A DNA stretch of 64,000 nt from Candidatus Desulforudis audaxviator MP104C (GCF_000018425.1 NC_010424.1:682001-746000), one strand, 5' to 3'. Positions 54,928 through 63,840 are shown, counted from the first letter of the stretch. Numbers and translations are program-made. Notes: generated from the letters alone by a model not told the origin.

Positions 54928-55280
54928 TCAGAGAAACCGAACACCACCGGGTCTATCTGGCTTGCGGCAGCACCGACCTGCGCAAATCCATCGACGGGTT
55001 GGCCGTATTGGTCAAGGAAGGATTCCGCCTGGATCCGTTCTCCTCGTGCCTTTTCGTGTTCTGCAACCGCAAACGGGACAAACTCAAGATCCTCCAGTGG
55101 GAGCATAACGGTTTCTGGCTGCACTATCGTCGGCTCGAGCGCGGCAAATTCCAGTGGCCGACCAAAGATAATTCTGGAACAGTCGCACCGGTCACCTACC
55201 GGGAGTTGCGTTGGCTGCTTGACGGTCTGTCACTTGCGCAGCCAGCCCATTCGGAGGTCAGGGCCAGAACGATTTTGTAA
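54924..55280 (+). CDS. tnpB: IS66 accessory protein TnpB
   Basis: A 118-residue protein with GSTDLRKSIDGLAVLV, LFVFCNRKRDKLKIL and FWLHYRRLERGKFQWP, the IS66 Orf2 hallmark. Confidence 0.93.
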   Translation: MIRETEHHRVYLACGSTDLRKSIDGLAVLVKEGFRLDPFSSCLFVFCNRKRDKLKILQWEHNGFWLHYRRLERGKFQWPTKDNSGTVAPVTYRELRWLLDGLSLAQPAHSEVRARTIL

Positions 55281-55346
55281 TAAAGAAAATGATGTTTAAG
55301 CCTTGATTTTAAAGGGTTTTTCGTGCCATGTGTCGAATTGGTAGAC

Positions 55347-56894
55347 ATGGATAATGCAGCGAAAACCATCGAAGAACTCCAGATAAAATGTGCTTTACAG
55401 CAACAGCAAATCGCTGAACTAACGGCCAAACTTAACTGGTTTGAAGAACAGTTCCGTCTCAGCCAACAGCGTCAATTCGGCCGCTCCAGTGAGCAGACCC
55501 AAAACCAAGTGGAGCTTTTCAACGAGGCAGAGGCCGAAGCCAGAGCGTCTTTCGAACCAACGATCGAGGAAATCACCTACCGCCGCCGCAAAAAGCAGGG
55601 CCGGCGCCAGGAACAGCTAAAGGATCTGCCGGAGGAGATCATTGAATACCGGCTCGCTCCGGAAGAGCAGAGATGTGCCTGCGGCGGCGCCCTGCACGAA
55701 ATGAGCACCGAGGTCAGGCAGGAACTCAAAATCATTCCGGCCCAGGTCAGTGTCGTCAAGCACGTCCGCTATGTCTACGCCTGCCGCCGCTGTGAACGGG
55801 AAGACATCAAAACCCCCATCGTCACCGCCCCGATGCCGGCGGCGGTACTGCCGGGAAGCCTGGTTTCCCCCTCGGCCATGGCCTACATTATGACCCAAAA
55901 GTACGTGGAGGGCATGCCGCTTTACCGCCAGGAACAACACCTGGCCCGTCGGGGCGTGGAACTCTCCCGCCAAACCCTGGCCAACTGGATGATCCAGGGT
56001 GCGGATCGCTGGCTAAGCCTCCTGTATGCCCGGATGCACAAGCATCTACTGGCGCAAGACATCCTGCACGCCGATGAGACGACCTTGCAGGTACTCAATG
56101 AACCGGGCCGGTCGGCGCAAAGCACTTCCTACCTCTGGCTTTACCGCACCGGGCGGGCCGGACCGCCAATAATCCTTTATGACTACCAGACCACCCGGGC
56201 CAGTAAACATCCCCGCCGGTTCTTGTCCGGCTTTAAGGGTTACCTGCATGTCGACGGCTATACCGGCTACAACGAACTGCCGGATGTGACCCTGGTCGGG
56301 TGTTGGGCGCATGCCCGGCGCAAGTTCGACGAAGCGCTAAAAGCACTGCCCAACGCCCAGCGCGGTGCGGCGGTGGCCGCCAAAGAAGGGTTGGAGTTCT
56401 GCAACCGTCTCTTTGCCATCGAACGGGAGTTCCGTGAAGTCACTCCCCAGGAGCGTCATACGCGTCGCCAGGAACTCAGTCGGCCGGTGGTGGAGGCTTT
56501 TTCAGCCTGGCTGAAATACCAGAGCCCCAGAGTTCTGCCGAAAAGCGCCTTCGGCCAAGCCATCAAGTATTGCCACAACCAGTGGGACAGGCTTACCGTC
56601 TTTCTGGAAGACGGCCGCCTGGAGTTGGACAACAACCGCAGTGAGCGCTCCATTAAACCATTTGTCATCGGCCGTAAGAACTGGCTATTCGCGAACACCG
56701 CCCGTGGGGCAAGCGCCAGTGCCATCATTTATAGTGTTGTGGAAACAGCGAAGGAAAACGGCCTCAACCCCTTCAGTTACCTGCAGTATCTTTTTGTAAA
56801 GCTGCCGAACATGGATATTCAGGATGAACAGGCCTTAGAAGAGTTGCTTCCCTGGTCGGCAACACTGCCACCGATCTGTCGGGGTGGCAAGTAG
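55347..56894 (+). CDS. tnpC: IS66 transposase TnpC
   Basis: A 515-residue DDE transposase. N-terminal coiled coil ([30 protein letters not shown], quoted in part), zinc-finger-like CACGG and CRRCER, catalytic Asp in [10 protein letters not shown], second Asp in [10 protein letters not shown], Glu in [20 protein letters not shown]. It appears complete. The ATG at 55347 is chosen; a GTG at 55323 is also in frame. Confidence 0.93.
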   Translation: MDNAAKTIEELQIKCALQQQQIAELTAKLNWFEEQFRLSQQRQFGRSSEQTQNQVELFNEAEAEARASFEPTIEEITYRRRKKQGRRQEQLKDLPEEIIEYRLAPEEQRCACGGALHEMSTEVRQELKIIPAQVSVVKHVRYVYACRRCEREDIKTPIVTAPMPAAVLPGSLVSPSAMAYIMTQKYVEGMPLYRQEQHLARRGVELSRQTLANWMIQGADRWLSLLYARMHKHLLAQDILHADETTLQVLNEPGRSAQSTSYLWLYRTGRAGPPIILYDYQTTRASKHPRRFLSGFKGYLHVDGYTGYNELPDVTLVGCWAHARRKFDEALKALPNAQRGAAVAAKEGLEFCNRLFAIEREFREVTPQERHTRRQELSRPVVEAFSAWLKYQSPRVLPKSAFGQAIKYCHNQWDRLTVFLEDGRLELDNNRSERSIKPFVIGRKNWLFANTARGASASAIIYSVVETAKENGLNPFSYLQYLFVKLPNMDIQDEQALEELLPWSATLPPICRGGK

Positions 56895-56953
56895 TCTATT
56901 AGAGAGTCTAAATCAATCCTCACCTGGCTTTAAAGGTGGGAAGTATTTGACGC

Positions 56954-57547
56954 TTACGATGGTACTACCAACTGTCTCATAGCAGACGTAACAATGTCAC
57001 TGATTTGGAGTAGATCATTTGTCTCCGAACTTGCCGTAACTATCTCAAACTCCGTATCAGTCTTAACACCGACGGACCTGTTTAAGAATGCTTGAAGCCC
57101 AACGGGAATATAGTTGTCCCAGTGTGGTCTATTTTTTTCATCTAGTACGATAACACAGCGCCGCTCCGGGAAATGGCCACCAAACCTTCCAAATAACCGG
57201 CTCATCAAGTTGTCATAGATGTCGACGCAGGAGCAGTCTCGCCACCCGGCCAATTGATCAGCCTCACTTACGTAAAGCAGCCTTGCATACCAAGTCTTCC
57301 GGTACTTGGCGAGTAGAGCAAGAAGAGCCTGGATCATTTCGTATTGGCGATCATTTTGCTGGCGGGAAACCTTGTGAAAGTGTAACTCCCGCCAGAAACG
57401 GCTATCGTGTCGCAGACGACGGGCTACGTTCAGCCAGAACACAGGCATCCAGGTGAACCAAGCACCCGCCAAAAAGGCCTGGTTCGCACGCAGACAACCA
57501 GATTCGTCCACGAAGACATACATCGTCTTTACCGCTTTAACTGTCAA
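56954..57547 (-). CDS. DUF3800 family protein, C-terminus cut by IS66
   Basis: About 197 residues. MYVFVDESGCLRANQAFLAG carries the DESG motif of DUF3800; CVIVLDEKN is a second acidic strand and LLQISDIVTSAMRQL the usual closing helix. The stop codon lies inside the IS66 right end, so a short C-terminal piece is missing. TTG 57547 with GGGGAGAG upstream is chosen; ATG 57523 is the alternative. DUF3800 proteins are common in defence and mobile islands; function unknown. Confidence 0.75.
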   Translation of the reverse strand: MTVKAVKTMYVFVDESGCLRANQAFLAGAWFTWMPVFWLNVARRLRHDSRFWRELHFHKVSRQQNDRQYEMIQALLALLAKYRKTWYARLLYVSEADQLAGWRDCSCVDIYDNLMSRLFGRFGGHFPERRCVIVLDEKNRPHWDNYIPVGLQAFLNRSVGVKTDTEFEIVTASSETNDLLQISDIVTSAMRQLVVPS

Positions 57548-57596
57548 TAATGTCTCTCCCCTGCGGTTGTTTTTCGACTTCACGACTGTTTCGATT

Positions 57597-58493
57597 CTAC
57601 CTCGGCGGTCCGCACACGCTGCACGCCGTATAACCACTTGCTTTGGCGTTTGATAAGCTCATCGGGATCTGGCTCTTGGAGAGATATCTACACCCTCCCC
57701 GGTGATACTTTGAACCTGTTCGGGTTACATATACGGTGACATCCTGTTTTTGTATCTGGGGTGTAGAACTGGGCATCGTCAGGATTGGTGAAGATGTGGA
57801 TGAGGATATTTGTCCGGGATTGCACACGCTACACGGGGTGTATCCGCTGGCTACGGCATTGGATAGGTCTATCGGGATCTTGCTGCGGGCAAGGTACTGG
57901 CAACCGTTCCGGTGATACTTAGCGCCGGTTTTAGTGATGTACACAGTATTGCCTTGGGTTTGCACCTGCTGCTGCGAGGGGGTTGTCGTCGTTACGCTTT
58001 GAGACTGCTGCTGGAGAGTCGTCGGCTGGGTCACCTCGGTCTTGGCTGGTGCCGGCGCGATGTACACGGGCTGGCCGGTACTAGAAATAACCACGGTCTG
58101 ATTGGTGCTATCCCAGCCGACCCAAGCGCCGAAAGACTCGCTCACAAAACGAAGGGGGACCATGGTCCGACCGCGGACGGTCTTGGCGGGCACGTCAAGC
58201 AAGACCGGCTGCCCATTCTTATAGGCGATCATACTGCCTAAGGTTAGTCTGACTTGGGTGTCGGCTCTCGTGGCCGTTACGGTCTGTGTGGCATCGTCCC
58301 ATTGGACGAAGGCGCCCAGAGCCTCAAGTGTCCCCCGAAGTGGAACCAGGGTGCGCCCCTGTTCGGAGACCGGGGGGGGTACGTCAAACGTCAGGTCCTT
58401 GCCGTCCAGTACCACCCGGGGCGCTGCTTGGGCCGTCAGGGTGAAGGCCAGGCAGAGGATCAAGACAAACAGGGGGGTTGTCCATCTGCGCAT
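57597..58493 (-). CDS. Secreted copper-amine-oxidase-N domain protein with two Cys/His repeats
   Basis: A 298-residue protein. Signal peptide (MRRWTTPLFVLILCLAFTL to AQAA), then two stalk modules like the copper amine oxidase N-terminal domain: GRTLVPLRGTLEALGA.VQWD and GRTMVPLRFVSESFGAWVGWD. A Ser/Thr/Gln-rich linker precedes two copies of a 40-residue unit, TGxKYHRxGCxYLxxSxIPxxLSNA followed by SGYTxCSVC, each with one His and three Cys able to bind a metal. The ATG at 58493 follows GAGGAGG. Probably extracellular or wall-associated. Confidence 0.88.
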   Translation of the reverse strand: MRRWTTPLFVLILCLAFTLTAQAAPRVVLDGKDLTFDVPPPVSEQGRTLVPLRGTLEALGAFVQWDDATQTVTATRADTQVRLTLGSMIAYKNGQPVLLDVPAKTVRGRTMVPLRFVSESFGAWVGWDSTNQTVVISSTGQPVYIAPAPAKTEVTQPTTLQQQSQSVTTTTPSQQQVQTQGNTVYITKTGAKYHRNGCQYLARSKIPIDLSNAVASGYTPCSVCNPGQISSSTSSPILTMPSSTPQIQKQDVTVYVTRTGSKYHRGGCRYLSKSQIPMSLSNAKASGYTACSVCGPPR

Positions 58494-58664
58494 AGCAGAA
58501 AACCTCCTCATATCGGTTTTTGAGGTAACGGTTGTGGACCGCTATGACTGCTGCAGATAGGCTTGAGCAGTCTGCACCCCCAGTCGAAAAGATTGTCCCT
58601 TTTTGTCGAACCCCCATTAGATACTGTAACCGCCTCGCGGCGGATTAACCTGCAGCATCTCGAC

Positions 58665-59519
58665 CTATTCCCAATCACCCGTATGTATTATTCCTTTTGA
58701 TCCACCTCTAGCATATTCAGCCCAATAAGGCAGACGGCTTATTAGAAAGTCTTTTCTTTCTTCGGTAATCCAACGACCTTTCTTAATGGCGCCATCTAAG
58801 TCTCTAATATTCAAATGGTATTCCGCTAGTGCCGGGCCCAGTATGAAGGTGGGTGGTACAGCCAGCGCAGAATAGTAGTGATGGTTAGTTTTCTTTACGC
58901 ATATCAGATCCTGAGCTTTAGGGTTTGGTGTTAACCGGTCGAAAGTCATGTGGTACTCATCATCACGAGCAAATTGGGCACGTTTACTTGCTAATTCGGG
59001 TCTGTCTTCAAACTCGGCACGACTGCCGTGGATTAATACATAAAAGGGGTGGAATGTTCTTGAACGATGTAGTGTTGATGGAACTTGGTAGTATTCGAGG
59101 AATAGCCTTTGGTTAGCACCGTTGTTGAACCAGGTTTTCCATTCTGCCAATTGATCCAAGGCACGTGTAAGATCGCTGTGTTGGCCACCCCTGGCTGTGA
59201 ACCAGCGCTTAGTAGGAGTCTCGATTTCGATCAAAACCGGATGGAGGTATCCACTGTTTGTTGCCAACCACATAAAATCGGGGATTTTCGTCCCTAGTCC
59301 TGACAAAGGTGGTTGCGAAATAAGGGCTGCGGGGAAGGGGTAATGTCCAGATTCAGGCCAACCAAAGGGTCCTGGCAGGAGACAGGGGTTCTCCTCGAGG
59401 AACCCTTGTAGAATTCTTTCATCACTGGCGTCTTCAGAGCTTAGGATGTCATGCCATTGACGGATAATGGCCCCGCTATAATCGCCCCAAGATATAGGAG
59501 GTGGACCAGAGACAATCAT
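58665..59519 (-). CDS. Shedu-like (DUF4263-type) PD-(D/E)XK nuclease candidate
   Basis: A 284-residue protein. FLEENPCLLPGPFGWPE (40-56) resembles the FLxENPxLL opening of DUF4263/Shedu proteins. The core is KIPDFMWLAT (Asp 81) with VLIEIETPTKRWF (Glu 98 and Glu 100), then ALDQLAEWKTWF. The usual ExK reads ExE, with a Lys four residues on, so activity is uncertain. It lies 54 bases after the methyltransferase/nuclease fusion on the same strand, in what looks like one gene series. Confidence 0.65.
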   Translation of the reverse strand: MIVSGPPPISWGDYSGAIIRQWHDILSSEDASDERILQGFLEENPCLLPGPFGWPESGHYPFPAALISQPPLSGLGTKIPDFMWLATNSGYLHPVLIEIETPTKRWFTARGGQHSDLTRALDQLAEWKTWFNNGANQRLFLEYYQVPSTLHRSRTFHPFYVLIHGSRAEFEDRPELASKRAQFARDDEYHMTFDRLTPNPKAQDLICVKKTNHHYYSALAVPPTFILGPALAEYHLNIRDLDGAIKKGRWITEERKDFLISRLPYWAEYARGGSKGIIHTGDWE

Positions 59520-59573
59520 GTATCTCTTATCGAAAGAATCGCTTCTTGAGATGATAAGCTCCCCCCCCTTCGT

Positions 59574-61211
59574 CTACCACAACTCCTCTTGCTCGGGCCC
59601 TTTCCCCTTCCTCTTGCGCTCAGCGTTCTTGAAGGTGCTTACGGCCATTTTCGGATGCTGGAGTTCTCGACCATCCAGGAGCTCTCTAGTCGTAATGATC
59701 TGCAGTCGCGGATACCTTTGGGTTCCCACTGGCGTTTCGCGCTCATAAAATCCGGCCGATGCCGCTTCTGTCTTCATTGGATCGGTGGGCTCCTTAAGTG
59801 TTATGAACGCCCCGATGACTGCTTTTTCGCGTCCCATCACACCTTTGAGGTCCCGGATCTGGCTAACCGAAACGTTGCCGCTCTTTACCTGGATCACGAT
59901 CCTTTTAGCCTTGCCGCTGGCATCGTCAAAGAAGTCTATGGAACCGTCAACGCCGGTGTCCGCACCCTTTTTCTTATCTTGGGCAGGCCTGGCCGTTACT
60001 TTGCTCAAGGCCCACCACTCGAACTGATACCGATTGTGCTCGGCAAGGGCCTCGGCGCTACGCAGGTCCTTAGGATCACCCAGGACCTCGTAAGGTGATA
60101 ACTCCGGACCGAAAGCACTTTCCAGGCGGTGTTTCATGTGGGCAATAGCGAGATGGGTGATGTCTATTCCGATCCACCGGCGGTTCAGGAGCTCAGCCAC
60201 GGTTACAGTGGTCCCGCAGCCGCAGAAGGGATCCAGGACAAGATCACCTTCATTGCTACTTGCGTTAATTATGCGTTTCAAAAGCGCCTCGGGTTTTTGT
60301 GTTGGATAACCAAGGCGTTCTTTACTGGTATTTCCTACTCTTGGAATGTCCGCCCATATTGAGTCGGCGATTTTGCCGGGCATTTCATCAAGATAGACTT
60401 TTAGGCCGTCTAACCGAGGGCTGCCGTCTTTCTTGGCAAGTATGCGCCCATCACGCCATAATTCTTCCAACTGCTCTATTGGAAGACCCCAGCCCCTATG
60501 CGGAGGCGGCTTGGTTCCGCGCCATTCAAACTTCCGGCTGGCAGACGTAGACACGATGGTCAGATCCTGTCCGGTGAACAGTCGGCCGGAAGCGTCTTTT
60601 TTGTATCTACGTAGCTGCTCTTCTGAATAGGCCGTGAATTCCGGCTTAAACAAGAATTGGTCCGTTTTCGAATAGAACAGTAGTACGTCATGGATTCGGG
60701 GGAACTGTCGCGATTTCATATTGTGGGCGTTAGTTCTCCGCCAAATGATTTCATTTCGAAAATGCCGTGCGCCAAAGATAGAATCCATAATAAGCTTAAG
60801 GTAGTGACTAGCTGTGGGGTCACAATGAAGGTAGATACTTCCTGTAGATTTTAGTACCCGATGCATATCGAGCAACCGAATGGCAAGCATAACCACATAA
60901 GCCATCATGTCATTCTGACCGAGGAAGGAACGCAGAGCCTGGATCAAGTCCGCCAGCCTCTTGGGGCCGCCGGTAACCACTTCGCGGTAGGCCTCCTCGG
61001 ACTCCAAACCCCAGTGCCAAGTGTCTTCAAAGGCCGTAATCTGCGCGGCGGACTGGGTGCCGTTCTTCTCCTGAAAGAGGACGTTATAAGTGGCGTTTGA
61101 GTTAAACGGCGGGTCGAGGTAAATCAGGTCCACGCTTCCATCGGGAATGTAATCTCGCATGATGCCCAGGTTATCCCCAAAGTAAAACTTGTTCTTCCAG
61201 CCGTCGGTCAT
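59574..61211 (-). CDS. DNA methyltransferase fused to a restriction-nuclease-like domain
   Basis: A 545-residue protein. Beta-class N6-adenine/N4-cytosine methyltransferase order: motif IV LDPPFNS (32-38) before motif I DPFCGCGTT (327-335), with GYPTQKPEALLKRI between. The C-terminal 130 residues hold an Mrr-like PD-(D/E)XK core: GVDGSIDFF (Asp about 426) and VIQVKSGNVS (Gln-x-Lys, 441-443). Modification and cleavage would thus be in one chain, resembling type IIG/III hybrids. No helicase domain. Restriction target unknown. Confidence 0.85.
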   Translation of the reverse strand: MTDGWKNKFYFGDNLGIMRDYIPDGSVDLIYLDPPFNSNATYNVLFQEKNGTQSAAQITAFEDTWHWGLESEEAYREVVTGGPKRLADLIQALRSFLGQNDMMAYVVMLAIRLLDMHRVLKSTGSIYLHCDPTASHYLKLIMDSIFGARHFRNEIIWRRTNAHNMKSRQFPRIHDVLLFYSKTDQFLFKPEFTAYSEEQLRRYKKDASGRLFTGQDLTIVSTSASRKFEWRGTKPPPHRGWGLPIEQLEELWRDGRILAKKDGSPRLDGLKVYLDEMPGKIADSIWADIPRVGNTSKERLGYPTQKPEALLKRIINASSNEGDLVLDPFCGCGTTVTVAELLNRRWIGIDITHLAIAHMKHRLESAFGPELSPYEVLGDPKDLRSAEALAEHNRYQFEWWALSKVTARPAQDKKKGADTGVDGSIDFFDDASGKAKRIVIQVKSGNVSVSQIRDLKGVMGREKAVIGAFITLKEPTDPMKTEAASAGFYERETPVGTQRYPRLQIITTRELLDGRELQHPKMAVSTFKNAERKRKGKGPEQEELW

Positions 61212-61237
61212 TCGATCACGCCCATCGTATTAAGGTC

Positions 61238-61441
61238 TCAGGGTAGCTTCCAGACATAATACCGTCCCATGTCATCGAATACGACTTCACCTCGGTCACG
61301 AAACTTGGAAAGAATTCGGGACACGGCTTTGTTGGTCACATCCCGGCCATTTTTAACACAGTACTGCCGTATGTCTTCAGTAGTCCCACCCTGAGGGTTT
61401 GCCCTAAGATACTTCCGAATTAGGTCTGAGATTGTAGGCAT
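61238..61441 (-). CDS. Small winged-helix protein
   Basis: A 67-residue protein. IRKYLRANPQGGTTEDIRQYC, NKAVSRILSKFRDRG and a closing beta wing (EVVFDDMGRYYVWKL) make a winged helix. It lies 26 bases before the methyltransferase gene on the same strand, so a role in controlling that gene is plausible. Confidence 0.65.
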   Translation of the reverse strand: MPTISDLIRKYLRANPQGGTTEDIRQYCVKNGRDVTNKAVSRILSKFRDRGEVVFDDMGRYYVWKLP

Positions 61442-61492
61442 TACTGTTCACTCTCCCTCCAGAACCCCGCTCCTGTAGCACTGTTGGCATTT

Positions 61493-61620
61493 CTACTCCC
61501 GTACCTGCTTCACCACGTGCGCAAACAGCTCGACAAGCCTTTCAATCTCCTGCGGCCACAGCCCGTAGGTGGCCGCCGTCTTTGCCAAGGAGGACCACTC
61601 CCTGGGTAACGTGAGCGATC
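61493..61620 (-). pseudogene. Remnant of a second repressor C-terminal domain
   Basis: A 41-codon stretch without a start: SLTLPREWSSLAKTAATYGL, then WPQEIERLVELFAHVVKQVR and stop. It is clearly related to the last 45 residues of the S24-type repressor at 62858 (EDWGSLATTAHSLGWSPQEI). It starts three bases after the HsdR-N-like stop, so it may be left from a duplicated regulator. Confidence 0.7.
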
Positions 61621-61623
61621 ACT

Positions 61624-62772
61624 TCAACTCTTAGTGCTCACAATGTTGTCATAACAGGCCAACACCAGTTCTTCAAGCTTAGCCAGGTCCTTGTGGGACC
61701 CGATATAGATTCTGCTTTCGCCAATGCCCTTCGATGCAGCTTCCACTCTGAAATTCTTCGCCAACTTCTGTGCCTGTTCGATCGGCAGCCGGGTAGTCAA
61801 GTGCCTATTTGTACTGTCCAAATTCAACCTTATGAGCCAGCGGGTAACACTCTTTAGAAAAATACCGTAGTAGATGGTGGTGTCCTTAGCGTTCAACTCT
61901 GAAATATCCCTGCCGTATTTCTCAAGAATTCTCTTAACAATGTCAAGGCTTTCAAGCTCTTCACCAGTGGTCACTATGGTACGACCAGCTTCTGCCTGTT
62001 TATTACTGTCAAGGGTCGGATCTGGAACGGTACCAATGTGATCCGATCCACTTAGGTCAGCAGCAGTTTCTTCCTGAAATAGGCCTTGACTCACAATTTC
62101 GAGTAAGGCGAGCGAAATAGATTTCTTTACAATAGGCCGGAAACGGTCGATAACATTACTTGTAATTCGCATATCGCTAAAATCTTTAATCAGGTAGCGA
62201 ATAAACTCGTCCGGAGGATTCTTGAAAAGTTCCTTGAGCTTGGCATTGATATTAGATGTGTAAATGAGTTCTTCGGCGTACTTCACGAGGGTGTCGGTTT
62301 CAAAGAGGTCTTTTCTAAAACTCCCGAGCACTTCAATGTCGGCGTCAGTTAGGTTAGTGACATCTACTGTAAGGAAGGGCGCCGAATCCATGATGTTCGG
62401 CGAATTTAGATCGGTGAAAAACTTGTACTCCACTCCGTTAGTCAGGATAGCAAAACGAACCTGGGGTGTCGTGTTAAAATATCGTGCCAGTTGGGCATCA
62501 TGATTGACTAGATCCTCAGATAAGGACTTCACTTCAATGAAGACTACCGGCGTACCTTCTTTGAATACGGCATAGTCAACCTTTTCGCCCTTCTTTTTGC
62601 CGAAGTCTGCAGTGTACTCTGGCCGGACTTCGAGCGGGTTAAAGACGTCAAATCCTAATACCTTAAGAAAGGGCATCACCAATACCTGTCTCACCATTTC
62701 CTCGTTTGCCACATGATCCTTACGCTCCCTAATCTGAGCCGACAGCCTCTGGATATCTTCTTTGAATCCCAT
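61624..62772 (-). CDS. Stand-alone type I restriction HsdR N-terminal-like nuclease
   Basis: A 382-residue protein. The first 150 residues resemble the HSDR_N nuclease domain: MVRQVLVMPFLKVLGFDVFNPLEVRPEY (quoted in part), Asp 66 in EKVDYAVF, and Glu 80-Lys 82 in VFIEVKS, then LARYFNT and AILTNG.EYKFFTDL. No helicase motifs follow; the C-terminal half is helical and of unknown role, ending with ASKGIGESRIYIGSH. Similar stand-alone proteins are found in phage and defence islands. GGAGAGGGG precedes the ATG. Confidence 0.8.
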   Translation of the reverse strand: MGFKEDIQRLSAQIRERKDHVANEEMVRQVLVMPFLKVLGFDVFNPLEVRPEYTADFGKKKGEKVDYAVFKEGTPVVFIEVKSLSEDLVNHDAQLARYFNTTPQVRFAILTNGVEYKFFTDLNSPNIMDSAPFLTVDVTNLTDADIEVLGSFRKDLFETDTLVKYAEELIYTSNINAKLKELFKNPPDEFIRYLIKDFSDMRITSNVIDRFRPIVKKSISLALLEIVSQGLFQEETAADLSGSDHIGTVPDPTLDSNKQAEAGRTIVTTGEELESLDIVKRILEKYGRDISELNAKDTTIYYGIFLKSVTRWLIRLNLDSTNRHLTTRLPIEQAQKLAKNFRVEAASKGIGESRIYIGSHKDLAKLEELVLACYDNIVSTKS

Positions 62773-62857
62773 CGAACTAACCCCTCTCCGAAGTAAAAAG
62801 ATCAGCGAGCCGGTACCCGGATCTAAGAAGCTTCTTGAGCCCGTCCTGATCGGCTGC

Positions 62858-63595
62858 TCAGTTATCCTTCACCTGCCTTGGCACCTTTGCCATCATCTTG
62901 ACCAAGGTCTCAATCTCCTGTGGACTCCACCCGAGAGAATGCGCGGTTGTCGCGAGTGAACCCCAGTCTTCAGAGAGACCGGTGGCAATAGTAATCCATG
63001 TCTCAGTCTCGGCAAGAGAAGGTGGGGGTTGCTTCAGTATTGCTACTACGGTTCCGACGATCCGGGCATTGGAAGGCATTATCCGGTCCTTGTACTCCGG
63101 ATTCGCAGACCGCAACAGGTAATGCTTGCCGTTGTTCACATAGTATTTGATTGTACCACCCCAGTCGTTGTTCTCGATAGCGGCGACCACCATTTGTCCG
63201 TTGTGGGCCACTTCTGACCTGCGGCATAATGCAAAATCTCCCTCATTGATTCCAGCCCACACCATGCTATCTCCACTAACCTGGACAGCAAAGTCCGCCC
63301 GACATTTCTTGTCCAGTTCCAGGAAGCCTTCGTAGTAGTCCTCCGTTCTTATGGGTATTCTGGCCTTCACTACGCCGGCAACGACGGGTACTGGCTGAAC
63401 ATCCGATCCGAAAAACTCGGCAAGCGTGACCCCCATTGACTCACAAATGCGCATCAATGCTTCAAGCGAAGGAGATGTGTCACCAGACTCGATTTTAGAG
63501 ATGTGTGACCGATCCAAAGCGGCAAGTTCCGCCAGCTTCTTCTGTGACATGCCGGCACGCTCCCTGAATCGAGCAATACGTGGACCAATATCCAT
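62858..63595 (-). CDS. XRE/S24 phage-type repressor with extra C-terminal domain
   Basis: A 245-residue protein. XRE helix-turn-helix (5-58: FRERAGMSQKKLAELAALDR), a LexA-like S24 domain with Ser 110 in VSGDSMVWAGINEGD and Lys 150 in TIKYYV, and an Ala-Gly pair at 73-74 that could be the self-cleavage site. The last 45 residues (EDWGSLATTAHSLGWSPQEI) form an additional unit, also found as a remnant at 61493. ATG 63595 follows GGAGGCCG. It likely controls the downstream nuclease/methyltransferase genes in response to DNA damage. Confidence 0.88.
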   Translation of the reverse strand: MDIGPRIARFRERAGMSQKKLAELAALDRSHISKIESGDTSPSLEALMRICESMGVTLAEFFGSDVQPVPVVAGVVKARIPIRTEDYYEGFLELDKKCRADFAVQVSGDSMVWAGINEGDFALCRRSEVAHNGQMVVAAIENNDWGGTIKYYVNNGKHYLLRSANPEYKDRIMPSNARIVGTVVAILKQPPPSLAETETWITIATGLSEDWGSLATTAHSLGWSPQEIETLVKMMAKVPRQVKDN

Positions 63596-63659
63596 GGATA
63601 CGGCCTCCAGGTGAATATCATTCAACATCATCATACCTAAAATCCCCCAACAAAAAAGA

Positions 63660-63676
63660 TGTGGGTTTTAGCCACA
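63660..63676. promoter_or_regulatory. Candidate repressor operator
   Basis: TGTGG-GTTTTAG-CCACA, a 17-bp inverted repeat in the divergent gap between the S24 repressor gene and the truncated XRE gene, just upstream of the plus-strand promoter. Confidence 0.45.
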
Positions 63677-63683
63677 CTACCTC

Positions 63684-63712
63684 TTGGCACGGTGAATACC
63701 AGCCACTATACT
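63684..63712 (+). promoter_or_regulatory. Promoter for the truncated XRE gene
   Basis: TTGGCA (63684-63689), 17-base spacer, TATACT (63707-63712). The leader before the GTG would be very short (about 15 bases). Confidence 0.6.
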
Positions 63713-63732
63713 GGGACCAGGAGGGTGTGAAT

Positions 63733-63840
63733 GTGAACCACCTAGGAAGTAGAATCAGGGCCACACGGAAGCGTATTGGCCTGACTCAAAGCGTGCTTGC
63801 CGAAAAAGTCGGGGTAGATCGTTCGCACATCAGCAAGTAG
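63733..63840 (+). pseudogene. Truncated XRE-family regulator
   Basis: A GTG start (AGGAGGG upstream) opens an XRE helix-turn-helix: MNHLGSRIRATRKRIGLTQS, then VLAEKVGVDRSHISK and stop. The fold normally continues with IExGxxxP after HISK. The break coincides with the end of the NERD fragment on the other strand, so a rearrangement joined the two. Confidence 0.75.

Larger units (their letters stand above)
54536..56957 (+). mobile_element. IS66-family insertion sequence
   Basis: Ends begin GTAAGCGTCAAATA on both sides (54536 inward and, as reverse complement, 56957 inward) and match over about 21 of 24 positions. It carries the three usual genes tnpA, tnpB and tnpC. The eight bases outside each end (TCGAGTAC and GATGGTAC) are not identical, so no clean target duplication is seen; a deletion next to the element is likely. 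It ends both flanking genes. Confidence 0.92.
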
